Below are positions 46,048 to 55,914 of a stretch of DNA of 64,000 nt, piece by piece. The position numbers and the translations under genes were made by a program. The first letter of the stretch is position 1. Every line of letters starts with the position of its first letter. The stretch is from Gnetum montanum (taxonomy: Eukaryota; Streptophyta; Gnetopsida; Gnetales; Gnetaceae). The stretch is taken from assembly GCA_015680685.1 (NCBI GenBank), contig MNCI01015505.1:220241-284240 (forward strand), written 5' to 3'. The notes beneath the pieces were generated by a model. It had not been told where the DNA came from. It saw nothing but the letters and a program-made list of their open reading frames with translations, and made no database searches.

Positions 46048-46640
46048 CAGAAAAGCAATTTGATGGTCCAAGAAGGTGTAGTACTTGGGCATAAGATTTC
46101 ACATTTAGAAATAGAGTTAGACCTAGATGAAGTTAGGGTCATCCAAGGAATCACCCATCAACCGAAAACTATCAAAGACATTTGGTCATTCCTTGGACAC
46201 ATTGGCTACTATAGAAGATTCATTGAGAACTTCTCCAAGATTGCCAAACCGTTGGTAGAACTAATGAAGAAGGACACACGATTCAAATGGACTAGAGAAT
46301 GTGAACGAGCATTCCAAACTCTGAAACAAAATTTTGTAGAAACTCCCATTCTACAAGCCCCTGACTGGTCTAGACCATTTCATATAATGATTGACACATC
46401 CAATCATGCCTTAGGAGCCGTACTTACATAATTAGATGACCAAAAATGTCCTTACTACATCCACTATGTAAGTAGGAGTATCGCCGGTGCACAACTTAAC
46501 TACACAACTATAGAAAAATAATTAATGGCTGTAGTGTTTGCACTAGATAAGTTTAGGTACTATGTGTTAGGTTACAAAGTGTTCATCCATACGGATCATA
46601 GTGCGATCTGGTTCCTCATGAACAACAGTTTCTTCATAGA
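46048..46640 (+). pseudogene. RT thumb/connection and RNase H of Tat-2
   Basis: Reads GVVLGHKISHLEIELDL, FLGHIGYYRRFIENFSKIAK, FKWTRECERAFQTLKQNF, MIDTSNHALGAVLT (first catalytic Asp), MAVVFALDKFRYYVLGYKVF and TDHSAIWFLMNN. The last third of the domain and the linker to integrase are deleted at about 46625-46640. Confidence 0.9.
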
Positions 46641-47815
46641 GCCAAGTACTTCATGGAGATCAACAGACAACTTTACAAATTGTGTCCTGATGGCTTGGTT
46701 CGATGGTGCGTGCCTGAGGCGGACCAACTAAGAGTTCTTCAAGATGCTCATGAGGGCCCTTGCGTGGGTCATTATGCAGGGAGATGAATGGCTATTAAGA
46801 TCTTGCTTGCATGATATTACTAGCCAACATTATTTCCGGATGCCCATCAATTTGTCCAATCTTGCAAGCGCTCTCAACATGATGGAGGAATGACTGCTAG
46901 AATGGAGGGTCTACAACAATGGATTCAACCTTTAGAACCCTTCGACATTTGGGGAATAGACTTTATGGGGCCCATTACACCAAAGTCCAATGAAAATGCC
47001 TACATCATTTTTGTCATAGACTATCTAATGAAATGGGCTGAAGTAGTTGGTGTTACAGACTGCACATCATCTATAGCTGCACAATTTGTGCAAAAACAAA
47101 TCATAAATAGGTTTAGTGTGCCACGTGCACTTATCTCGGATAATGGAACACACTTCACAGGTGCAACCTTTTAGAAGTTAATGCAACGCTTAGGGTTTGA
47201 ACATAAATTGACTACACCTTATCATCCCCAAGCTAATGGACAAGCCAAGGTCACTAACCGGGAGATCACTAAAATATTAACAAGGATAATTAGCAAGTAT
47301 AGGCGAGATTTGAGCACTAAACTGAATGATGATCTCTAGGCATACTGCTCCACTTGGAAACTCCCTATAGGCTACTCTCCCTATAAGTTAGTGTACAGAA
47401 AACTTCCAAAGCTCATGATTCAAACCGAGATTCGTACACTATCCATGGCTTGTGACCTCCACCTTGACCTTGATCTAGCACAAAAACAAAGGTTGGCAAC
47501 TCTAAACGTGCTAGAAGAGAACCGATTGGCTGCCTTGTCATCAAATGATTTGCACAAGGCATATAACAAGTAATGTCATGACTTGAAAATTCGAAAGGTT
47601 AAGTATCAACTAGGAGATAAGGTTCTCTATTGGAACCCCACACATGTGCCACAATGCACAAAATTTCAAACACTGTGGGAAGGACCTTACATTATTCATA
47701 CAACCTTTCCTTTAGGGTCCATGACCATATACAAACTTGAGAGCCCTAATAAGAGATTATTAGTCAATGTGCAACAAACCAAACCATACCATGAACTTAG
47801 AACAGCTAGTGCACA
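46640..47815 (+). pseudogene. Integrase of Tat-2
   Basis: After the deletion joint the sequence reads the pre-zinc-finger piece (EPSTSWRSTDNFTNCV), a broken zinc region, FDIWGIDFMGPITPKSNENA (first Asp), ALISDNGTHFTG (second Asp) and YHPQANGQAKVTNREI. The catalytic Glu 35 residues after the second Asp is Lys. The tail (KIRKVKYQLGDKVLYWNPTH, then KPYHELRT) matches the end of Tat-type integrases. The main open piece of the core is 46890-47174. Confidence 0.92.
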
Positions 47816-47903
47816 TAATACCTCTGAGAAGGGACGACCTCACTCATTATTTCAGATCTTCTCCTTTCAACTCATTCATAGGGAAGATGGCCACCTCTGC
47901 TGA

Positions 47904-48963
47904 TTAATTAAGGCCCTTAGTTCCTTTTTAAGTTTTTGTTTTACACATTTTTATTTTACAAATTTCTTTAACTTTTCTTGTTTTTGTTTTGCAACATCGT
48001 TTATAATCTTTTCTTTTGTGTATAGTTGTTTATTTTGTTAGGTTTTTCACCTAATAAGTGCTCTTGATGATGGTATGAACTGTATTCTATTGATTGCTAA
48101 TCTTTGGTTTTTACCTATTGAGTTATAATGTTGATACTAAGGTATGGTTCTTTTGATATAACAAGCAATGAGTCCACATCATCCATGCATCCATGAATTT
48201 CTATGATCTCTCTCAGCTTGGAACTGTATGGTCCCTTTCTTTAAATAATAGAACTATCAACGAATTGGTGACTAGGCATTTCTCAAACTAGGGAAGGACT
48301 TAAGGATTGAAAGGGGTGTGGCTTCAAGGGGATTTGATGCATTTGTGTTGGCCATTCTCTTAGGTTCTTGAATGTTTTCTTCTTGGGTTTTCCTTACCAT
48401 TTTGACGTTGCTCCATTATCGGGAAGCTGAGCTAATAAAAATAATAAGTCTTTGCATGGTGTGGTTCTCAAAAAAAAAAAAGAGAGAAAAGAAAGTAAAA
48501 ATTCAAAGCACACCCCTTAGAAAAAATAATCACCTGGGATACAAGCGTTGGTTATGGAACTAAACAAACATGTTCCCTCTAACTAAGGCCCTTTCTTGCT
48601 TCCTACTTTCTCCTTTCTCATTTCTTGGAATGGTGGTGACTTTTTGGCAGAAGCATTCTTGTTACTTCAAGAGGATGGATTGGCCAAATGTATTAATGTG
48701 AAGTCACTAGATGTGGATTGTTTGAGGCTGGATTTGGAATGAGATCTACTAAGTCACATTAATCATTAACACACATGGGGCTGTACACCACCTTGTTCTT
48801 GAGACTCCATTCCATTCTCTTCTTTCCATCATTCTTTCTCCATTTTCCACCTCATTGCCAGTTGTATCAATAGTCCATATTTTGGTTGATGCATTGTTTT
48901 CTTTTTGGGTAAATTCTTATGGTTAAGACTTTAACTCTTGCTTCCAAATGACATTTTCAGAGC
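47904..48963 (+). other. Non-coding 3' region of Tat-2
   Basis: T-rich sequence alignable in patches with 11483-12500 of Tat-1. A poly(A) stretch followed by an agaga run lies at 48470-48500. No coding words. Confidence 0.6.
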
Positions 48964-49217
48964 TTATGGACTCTTTGAATGTGGGATTTTCAGGGCATTA
49001 AGGGCATGAGCTTGCTTTGGGGAGGACCCACTGGCATTCCTATTTGGTGCATCAGTTAACTTCTTTCCTTTAAACATTTCCGCGATCAACATTTATTTTT
49101 TTTCATTTCCATCTCTGACATCCATTCTATCAGTGTTGTCGTTGTTTCTTTTTCTCCATCTTTGTTATTCCTTATCTTTTTCCTTTTTATCGCTACCGGA
49201 GGATCACTCTTAGTCAT
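48964..49217 (-). CDS. Antisense reading frame in the Tat-2 3' region, unknown product
   Basis: The counterpart of 11088-11482 in Tat-1. An ATG at 49217 (minus) opens MTKSDPPVAIKRKKIRNNKD and GEKETTTTLIEW. A TGA interrupts, and a +1 frame continues KKLTDAPNRNASGSSPKQAH to a stop at 48964. The shared start, basic block and GSSPKQAH words in two diverged copies argue that the region is under some constraint or was coding in the ancestor. No domain is recognised. Confidence 0.4.
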
Positions 49218-49612
49218 GGGGGTCCTGGTCCAATTTTTTCAATTTTCTCTTAACCCCTACACCTTGGGTAGTAACCAGTGTTATATCTCCAAAATCTACA
49301 TTAGCCATATCACAACTCAACCAATGGACCTTACACCAAGGTAAGGTATCAATTGCATTGTGATTTATTTACCCTTGCTAATATGAGACTATGTTGTGTG
49401 TGTAGATGGAAATCATACAAATAATGGATTGGATCTGGAGGGAACACTTAGAATGGATTGGTGCTAGAATAGTTATGCAAGGAACAAGATTGATGGCACA
49501 CTTATGGATGACCAACAGAAAGCGCAATCTTGGCATCGGTAGCAACAGACTTCTTCTCTCTTCTCTCTTCTCTCTTAGCTACCAAATAAGGCTGGATGTC
49601 AAATGTGTGTAG
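49162..49612 (+). pseudogene. Sense 3' reading frame of Tat-2, unknown product, frameshifted
   Basis: Open pieces at 49162-49344 (hydrophobic start, then SHITTQPMDLTPR) and 49406-49612 (MDWIWREHLEWIGAR, GTRLMAHLWMTNRKRNLGIG) match the single 153-codon frame of Tat-1 at 10577-11038. The frames differ by one base across the 65-base interval between them, so this copy is broken. Confidence 0.45.
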
Positions 49613-49767
49613 TGTTCACTCTTGTGGTCATGGACACTAATCTTGTCATGTATTGTAGTGATGATCCATTCACGTGTCACCCCATTCACCATTAGTGTCA
49701 TTCAAGTAAATAATCCCATACCTTCCCAATATTTTGTAAGGAACTTGAGAATGAGTTTTCATTCAGT

Positions 49768-49777
49768 CATGGAGGTA
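49768..49777 (+). other. Polypurine tract of Tat-2
   Basis: catggaggta abuts the 3' LTR; Tat-1 has catgggggta. Confidence 0.7.
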
Positions 49778-50539
49778 TGATGAGCCATGATATCATGGCC
49801 TACCGTAACTTCTATAAATAAGAGGCATCTTTCCCTGTTCTAGGTAGTTAGACTTAGACCCTTAGCTAAAATCTTGTAGTTTTACCATTCTAGAGTTACA
49901 ATAATTTCCATCTACCTGCAGTAGGAGTCTTAAAGTGAACAGATCTTTATTCGAGCAAATTGTACTTGAGCACACAATTGTGTATGGCAATAAAGATGAA
50001 ATTTATGATAAACCTTGTAGCATGTGGATTAAGCTAAATAGTAATTAATTATTGTTGAATGTTTAAATGCTTTCCTAGTTAATTAATCTCTCTCTCAACC
50101 CTTGACTCCCCTAGTTAAGTACACTCAGTACAACCACTTCGAGCATGTGTCTAGCGCTTGGTAACCCAGTAACGAGTAGCGTTTGGTAATCCTAGTAGCA
50201 TTGCACTGGTTCAGGATGTGTGCAGCAAGTGGGAACGGATACTAGTGTTAGGAAAATTAGAACTTAGTTAGTGAATAGTTAATGAAAGTTACTCACTTAG
50301 TTCTCCTGACCTTCCCCTATTAGCATAAGACATTAAAAAGATAAAAGTTATAAAAATCATGTACCTCAAGCTTACTTAACCATACAACCGTGACAATACA
50401 AGTTTGGGAGGACAACAATTGATTAACCTTGAGTGTTCCATTAGGGCGCTTAAGCACTTAGTCCTTGGAGTTCAACCGGATCGCGCGTGAAACGCTCGTA
50501 TTCATATAGTTGAGTGTAGGGGTACCTCATCACTCATCA
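49778..50539 (+). repeat. 3' LTR of Tat-2 (762 bp)
   Basis: Starts TGATGAGCC, TATA box at 49813-49820, ends TCATCA. It has one copy of the block doubled in the left LTR by the assembly join. Confidence 0.92.
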
Positions 50540-50544
50540 GCTGT
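50540..50544. repeat. Target site duplication of Tat-2, right copy
   Basis: gctgt, one transition from gttgt at 41033-41037. Confidence 0.75.
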
Positions 50545-50595
50545 GCACTTGTGAACCTCTTGGTGTTCTAGCTGCCAACGTTTTTAGTCATTATA
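50545..50595 (+). repeat. 3' LTR of the non-autonomous element, part 2
   Basis: gcacttgtgaacctcttggt...cattata continues the left LTR from 33268 to 33318 without loss. This proves the Tat-2 insertion point. Confidence 0.85.
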
Positions 50596-51846
50596 GGTGG
50601 CAACAGAGTTGCTTACAACCTTTTAAAAAAAATTTATAATCTTTTAAAATGATTATTATTATATTATTATTTTTCTTATTAATTAAAACTAAATGAGGGA
50701 GTCTTGGGTTCGAACTTCTAACCTCCCATGTCTTTTAAAATATACGTTTACATACATACATACATATATATATATATTAAAAATAAAACTAAGAAGGGTG
50801 GGGATCTAGGTTTCAATCCATGTTATCTTGTTTAATTTTATTGTTATTATTTTTTTTAATTTTTAAATTTATTAATAAACTATTTAGTTTTTTCATATTT
50901 TTTTTATTTCATTTTTTTAAAAAATAGATTTTTAAAGTTAGCGAGGTCAAGGTTTGAGCCCACAACCTCCCACTTAAAATTTTTTAGTTTCTTTGAAAGT
51001 TTGGGGGTTGGGGTTTGAACCCACAACCTCCCAATTAAAAATTTTTAGTTTTTTTTAAACTTTTTATTATTATTTTATTCCACCTTGCCTTAGTAGTTGA
51101 CGTGGTGGTTAGATTGTATAGGTAAATGGTGATTTTGGGTTGATTCGTGATCCTAACATTTTGACATTTTTTTTTTGAAATAATAAATTAATAAATTACT
51201 ATTATTTTAATGCATGTATAACAACAAACTTTAAACATTGATATCTCCCAAACCGTAAGTTTGATCGAGATGAAATTTGTATTGTTGGAATCATCTTGAT
51301 GAGCACTATGCATTAGACATAGTTTTAGGGTTCAAAAATGAAATTCATTTTTTAGGAATTAAAAGGACCAAACTAGCCTATTTTGTTGAATTGACATTTC
51401 TAGGCTGAATATGGTAACTTGGAATCTTCTAGATTACTTGGATAGTGAATCTTAATAAAATAAGATTAATTCATGTCATGTTACTAACTTCCTTAAAATA
51501 AATTTATCAATGACCTTGATCAATTAATAATTATATTATTAAGATGGGTAAGAGTTACTTGGACTAGTGTATCATTATCTTAACAACATCTCTTGTAATT
51601 AATGAATCTTGATGAGGTGTGATCAAATCTTTGTTAGTAAATGATATCCATGAAATAATTTTGTTGGTTGCATGCTTGATCCCTTGTTTGTGATATCAAT
51701 AGAAAGGTATCTTTTGACTTACATCACAAACATATGGTACATTCAATGATGATTAATGACTTTCCCTATGTTGTGGCTTCGAGGTTTATCATCTGATTGA
51801 TGTTGTAGTCGAGCCATGGTTCTAAATGATCCTTGGATCATGGTTC
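50596..51846 (-). other. 5' interior of the outer element, mostly low complexity
   Basis: AT-rich sequence. A phrase like ggtttgaacccacaacctcc occurs three times with changes (about 50706, 50950 and 51012). On the minus strand, shortly after the primer site, an ATG opens MARLQHQSDDKPRSHNIGKV (about 51750-51800), which could be a gag start; it soon meets stops. Nothing else is coding. Confidence 0.4.
50749..50780 (+). repeat. Microsatellite (TACA)n(TA)n
   Basis: Short run of tacatacatacata followed by tatatatatata. Confidence 0.85.
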
Positions 51847-51858
51847 GCTTTAATACCA
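51847..51858 (-). other. Primer binding site of outer element (initiator tRNA-Met type)
   Basis: The minus strand reads TGGTATTAAAGC two bases after the LTR, against the standard TGGTATCAGAGC (10 of 12). Confidence 0.6.
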
Positions 51859-51860
51859 AT

Positions 51861-52277
51861 TGTGACATCCCATCCTCGGATGTCATGGAAAACATCAAAT
51901 ATATGATATATTAGACATTATGCATATGAAGAAAATATACCAAATGCAAAATATATGTGATATTCAACATTGTGTATAAAGGAAATAATAGGAAAATGTA
52001 GAAAGAGAAAGAAAATAATGCTTTATTGATATGAAATAGCATATCCGAATCATGCTCTAAGAGTGTTCCTTGGGATTTTCTTCCTTTGGAATCTATCCCT
52101 TAGAGGCAATCTAGCATTGCCACCACAGTTAGGCCTATAACCCAGCTAGAAGGGATGGCCTTTCAATTCTCAATTACAACTACCCTTTCAGGTCTTGTTA
52201 AGATATCAATAACACATTTTATAAAGAAACACCATCTTCATTAGGCAGCAACATCATTTGGGAATGGGGATGTGACA
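51861..52277 (-). repeat. 5' LTR of outer element (417 bp)
   Basis: Starts TGTGACATCC and ends GGATGTGACA on the plus strand; about 85% like 28848-29422 by eye, without the latter's 150-base extra segment. The primer site on its left side gives a minus orientation. Confidence 0.75.
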
Positions 52278-53829
52278 CATATAGTTAAATTAGGACTTTA
52301 TAACTTAGCATTTTTAACTATAATTGATCCTATAACTTGAAAATTTAAAATTAAGAGTCTTGCCGCTAGGATAACATCTCATTATTTAATGTATGAATTA
52401 TCTCTTTACAAGGGTATTGATAAAGAAGATAGGAAATGAAGCGCTTTTTAAAAATCATCTAAACCTAGTAGATTTTCATTATAGGAAGGTATGCTAAACT
52501 TAACAAAGTCACATGTGCTTGCCAAACTTATTTTATTCCCTTAGTCATGAAGGCCTATTACACATTTTATTTAATATCTATTTAAATTAGTGATCTTTTT
52601 ATTATAAGTGAAGCATTGTTCATTTGGTTAAGTTTGATACTAATAGATATACTAATATGACACTTATAAGCTTATTAAATTATTCTAAAGTTTATTGACA
52701 TAAAATTTTACTTATGAGGTAAAGACTTTTACTTTGGTCATGCATGTTTAGTAATGTATATGTGTTGTTGGCCTCTAAGTTCCAAAAAACTTACTCATTG
52801 ATCATAAGTAGTAATTAAATTAGCGACTTGTTAATCTATACTAGGCTTTTGTTGTTTTTTAAATAAAATTACTTGTAAATTAATCCCTCAAGCACATTAG
52901 TTGTTGTGGATAAAAATTATTAATATTTTATTTTTTCTTTTTTTTTGAGTTTGATTTGTTTTACAAAAAATTGTTTAGAAAAGTGAGAATGCAACTGTTA
53001 CTTCTAATTTTTCTAATTTTAACTAAAAGTGGGGGAAGAGTGTCAAAAAAATAATAGTAGGAGGTTTCAAGGATTTGTATGCTTTTAAAAATAAGTACAA
53101 AGATTTAGAACTCTAGACTTGGAAGCTTAGAAGAAAAGATTTCAAAGTATCATATATGTTACTATATTTTATGGATGTGTTGTATGATGACCTAAATTCA
53201 ATGCTAAACTTTTAAAAGATATTGAAATAGTACAAAAATCTTGTCTTCTTAATGAATTAAAGGTGAAGATGTAGACACTTTACTCAATGTTACTATCCAA
53301 ATGTGATTTATTACCTTTAGAAGCAAACACCTTCTAGTAATTCATTGTATATACTCATTGCATGAATATCTTAAAATAAGATAAATTCTCTAAAGAAATG
53401 CTAGAGGATTCACAATAGTATAGTTGATATTTTTAAGAAATAAAATGGTTGAGAAAATGAAATATTTCTTTGGAGGAAGTATAGTAATATCTTATGCATA
53501 GTCTCTACTTGGTTAATTAGAAGATTTTAATACAATTTTATTCTAATGTAGTAGAAAAGAAGCAATTTTATTTATATCATATTAGTCTAATAAACTAGAT
53601 GTAAAAACTCATGATGTCTCAATTGCTATCCCAATCTAGTAGAGTGTCATTAGCAAGCTTTGCTTAAGTGTGCATTATCTAAGAATTAAAAGTGGAAGAT
53701 AGATTCAACTTGTCTTACCTCCAAAATTTAACTTAAGAATTTCTATAATTATATTGTATAAATCTTAATACTTAGGATGTATGACATTATAGTGCTTATA
53801 AATTAAGAAAGAATCCACCATAAGCATTT
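52278..53829. other. AT-rich region without recognisable gene
   Basis: Both strands were read. A few longer open phrases on the plus strand around 52990-53230 did not match a family I know. No LTR ends seen. Confidence 0.35.
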
Positions 53830-54025
53830 ATCATTATCATCCTATTCTTGTCCCAACAAAATGGGGTTAGTTGTATAAGTTCTTTTTTCACCATTTACCT
53901 CTATGAAGATTTAGATCTTCATTTATTTGCAATTTTTTAAAATGATCTTTGATTAGTTTTTTTTCTATGTCTTCTTCAATCTTCCTTTTGATGGCTTTCC
54001 TAGAATAGTGATGTAATGTTCCAAG
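53830..54025 (-). mobile_element. RTE-clade LINE 3' end, second copy
   Basis: The minus strand reads RKAIKRKIEEDIEKKLIKD and KKLQINEDLNLHRGKW, then a catcatcc-like tail on the plus strand. It aligns base by base with 4730-4930. Only the C-terminal end of the ORF is present. The upstream part is lost after about 54025. Confidence 0.7.
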
Positions 54026-54886
54026 TTATAGTTTGAAGTTTTTATCACTAGACTTCCTTATTCACATCTATCCCTAATGTGAGAATTCTTGTTTACCTTC
54101 TACAACATCAAAACAATGATGTTTCATGTCATTTTTGGGGGACATCCTAGCAAGAATCAACCATAAGCATAATAAAACTTAAACACCAAAGTGCATGATA
54201 TAAATAAAAAATTTACATTGAAGTATTTTTATAATAAATCCCATAAATACTAAACCAAATCTTGTAAGTCATAACATAATCCATGATCTGAAAAGAAATT
54301 AATAACAATATTCATTATCATATTAATATCAATACAACATATACATCAATACATGAAATATTAAAGAAAATTAAATCTAAAAATAAGAAAAGGACTAATA
54401 GCAATCCCATTGATTTTGGACCAATGGGATTTATCATGAAAATTGCGATGCAATCTAGTCATAAGTTTCAAAGATGAAGTTGAGTAGATTACCAAGAACA
54501 CTCATGTATATCATTGCATTCAAGAAATATAAAAGATATTATAATACATAATATAAATGAAAATCGTATCACGATGAGAGATAGAGAAAAAATTTATAAT
54601 TTTATGTTTTATAATTTTTATGGATTTAATAAAGATAAGAAGTAAAATAGTAATAAATACACATGTATTTCAATTGCTTTTAGGGACAAGTGCAATGCTT
54701 ATGTTGTAATCCCTCTTGGAGACAAGTGTAACACTACATAAAAAATGCAATAAAAATGGCTCTTAGTCACAACCTCAATGACCCAATACCATATTGTATA
54801 GTTATGACCTTCTTAGGAAAGGATGAATAGTTGTAGCTTAAGAAAACTAGAAATAAATAAATAAATATTTTTAATATTGAATATTT
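54026..54886. other. AT-rich region without recognisable gene
   Basis: No coding words or repeats of note. The left end of the LTR at 54887-55904 may extend into it. Confidence 0.35.
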
Positions 54887-55147
54887 TTTAGTATTTTAGT
54901 ATTTAAGGCATCAATGGTAGAATGAGGAAAAACTATGAGCTTTATTCACCATGCAAACACTAGACTCCACATCAACTAAATGGTTCTAGACTACATAAGT
55001 AAGATAACACTCTAACAAAGTCTAGTCATACTTGTGAAAGTAACAACATAAAACACACACAAGACAAGGAAGAAAATAAACTTACCCAAGGGAGGATGAG
55101 CTCTTCACATAAAACTAGATGACAAAAGCCAAATAGATATGCTAATA
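54887..55147 (-). repeat. Tandem block of about 260 bp, unit 1
   Basis: Begins tttagtattttagtatttaagg and ends near agatatgctaataa; about 85% identical to unit 2 by eye. On the minus strand each unit carries gtaagttgattttctttcc-like sequence and an AATAAA signal. Confidence 0.85.
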
Positions 55148-55408
55148 ATTTTTTTTAGTATTTTAGTGTTTAAGGAATCAATGGTAGAATGAGGAAAAAC
55201 TATAAGCTTTATTCATCGTAGAAACACTAGACTCTAGATTGACCAAATGGTCCAAGCTATGTAAGTAATATTGCACTATAATAGAGTCTAGCTGCACTTG
55301 TAAAAGCCACAACTCAAAACACACACAAGATAGGAAAGAAAATCAACTTACCCAAGACAAGATATTCACATAAAACTAGATGTTAAAAGCTAAATAGAGA
55401 TGCTACTA
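55148..55408 (-). repeat. Tandem block of about 260 bp, unit 2
   Basis: Follows unit 1 directly; together they double the R-U5-like part of the LTR. Confidence 0.85.
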
Positions 55409-55904
55409 ATAACGTTAATGAATGTAGGAGTTTATCTAGGGTATTTATAGTTTTTCCAACATAATGGAAAAGGTTCGCTAGCACCCATGCATCAACAAAG
55501 GTTTGTCAATGTAGTCTAGGAATTCCAGGATAACACCAAAGATGACAAGAAAGTAAAGGGACCAAACCAGATTTGCAAAGAGGATGCATCAGTGCAGCAA
55601 GATAGCAGCATACCTCTACTCTACACACTTTGCTTATCCAATTCTAGATGAGGGTTGGGATACTAGGCAACATGTTGAAAGATTCCTAATATTATTGAAC
55701 AAAGTCAAAAACATCTTAGGAATCCTAAAACATGTATGAAACCTAAAAGTGTGAAATGAAAGGCTAGGATACAAACCTAGAAGGTAGAAACCTTAACCAT
55801 TTGCAAGAAAATCATAAACACAAGATGTGAAAATACTTCCCAAGTCTATGGTTTATGATCAACTTACAAAATAGCAAGTGGGAGAAAACTCATCATTCCC
55901 CCAT

Positions 55905-55914
55905 GACTAACTAA
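55905..55914 (-). other. Polypurine tract next to the LTR at 54887-55904
   Basis: The minus strand reads catgggggaa immediately before TGATGAG. Confidence 0.6.

Larger units (their letters stand above)
41038..50539 (+). mobile_element. Tat/Athila-type Ty3/gypsy element Tat-2, nested, nearly complete
   Basis: It has the same organisation and family as Tat-1 but the opposite orientation, 9.5 kb. Both LTRs start TGATGAGCC and end TCATCA. PBS, gag, protease, RT, RNase H, integrase, 3' region and polypurine tract follow in order. LTR-LTR difference is about one base in ten over the first 280 bases. About 280 bases between RNase H and integrase are missing relative to Tat-1. Frames carry stops, so it is not active. 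Confidence 0.93.
31733..50595 (+). mobile_element. Non-autonomous gag-protease LTR element (TR-GAG/LARD-like) with hairpin-array LTRs
   Basis: Two LTRs of about 1.6 kb (31733-33318; 39476-41037 plus 50545-50595) flank an interior with gag and a protease but no RT, RNase H or integrase. The rest is satellite-like sequence. The gag and protease resemble the Tat branch of Ty3/gypsy, so an autonomous Tat-like relative probably supplies pol. The right LTR is interrupted by Tat-2. Without that insertion the element is about 9.4 kb. Outer ends are placed by LTR comparison and are accurate to about 30 bases on the left; no target duplication was confirmed. Confidence 0.75.
28848..52277 (-). mobile_element. 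Outer gypsy-type LTR element, minus strand, split by nested insertions
   Basis: Two copies of one LTR in the same orientation bound this interval. The left copy has a G-rich polypurine-like tract on its inner side, and the right copy has an initiator-tRNA-Met-like primer site on its inner side. That is what the 3' and 5' LTRs of a single minus-strand element should show. Removing the nested 31733-50595 element leaves an interior of about 3.6 kb. It holds a CCR4-like fragment and no recognisable pol. Joining the two LTRs into one element is an inference. Confidence 0.6.
54887..55904 (-). repeat. LTR of a further Tat/Athila-like element, minus strand (right end firm, left end approximate)
   Basis: The plus strand ends ...aactcatca at 55904, followed by ttcccccatgactaactaaa, almost the same words that follow the Tat-1 3' LTR. 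On the minus strand it therefore starts TGATGAG after a polypurine tract. A TATA-like ctataaatacc lies at about 55430-55440 (minus), and AATAAA signals lie in both tandem units. Its sequence is otherwise unlike Tat-1 and Tat-2. The left end was not found. Confidence 0.6.

Noticed and set aside
49341-49405. Possible intron in the 3' reading frame of Tat-2, with a caag/gtaagg donor and ttgtgtgtgtag acceptor
   Set aside because: Removing its 65 bases does not bring the flanking frames into phase. Tat-1 has the same 65 bases without GT/AG and reads open through them.
50700-51030. tRNA gene or SINE suggested by gggttcgaac-type B-box words
   Set aside because: No matching A box at the right distance and no cloverleaf. 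The phrase is repeated three times in low-complexity surroundings.
52290-53300. Stretches of protein-like plus-strand translation that might be a host gene
   Set aside because: The open pieces are short and frequently stopped, and I could not match any to a known family.
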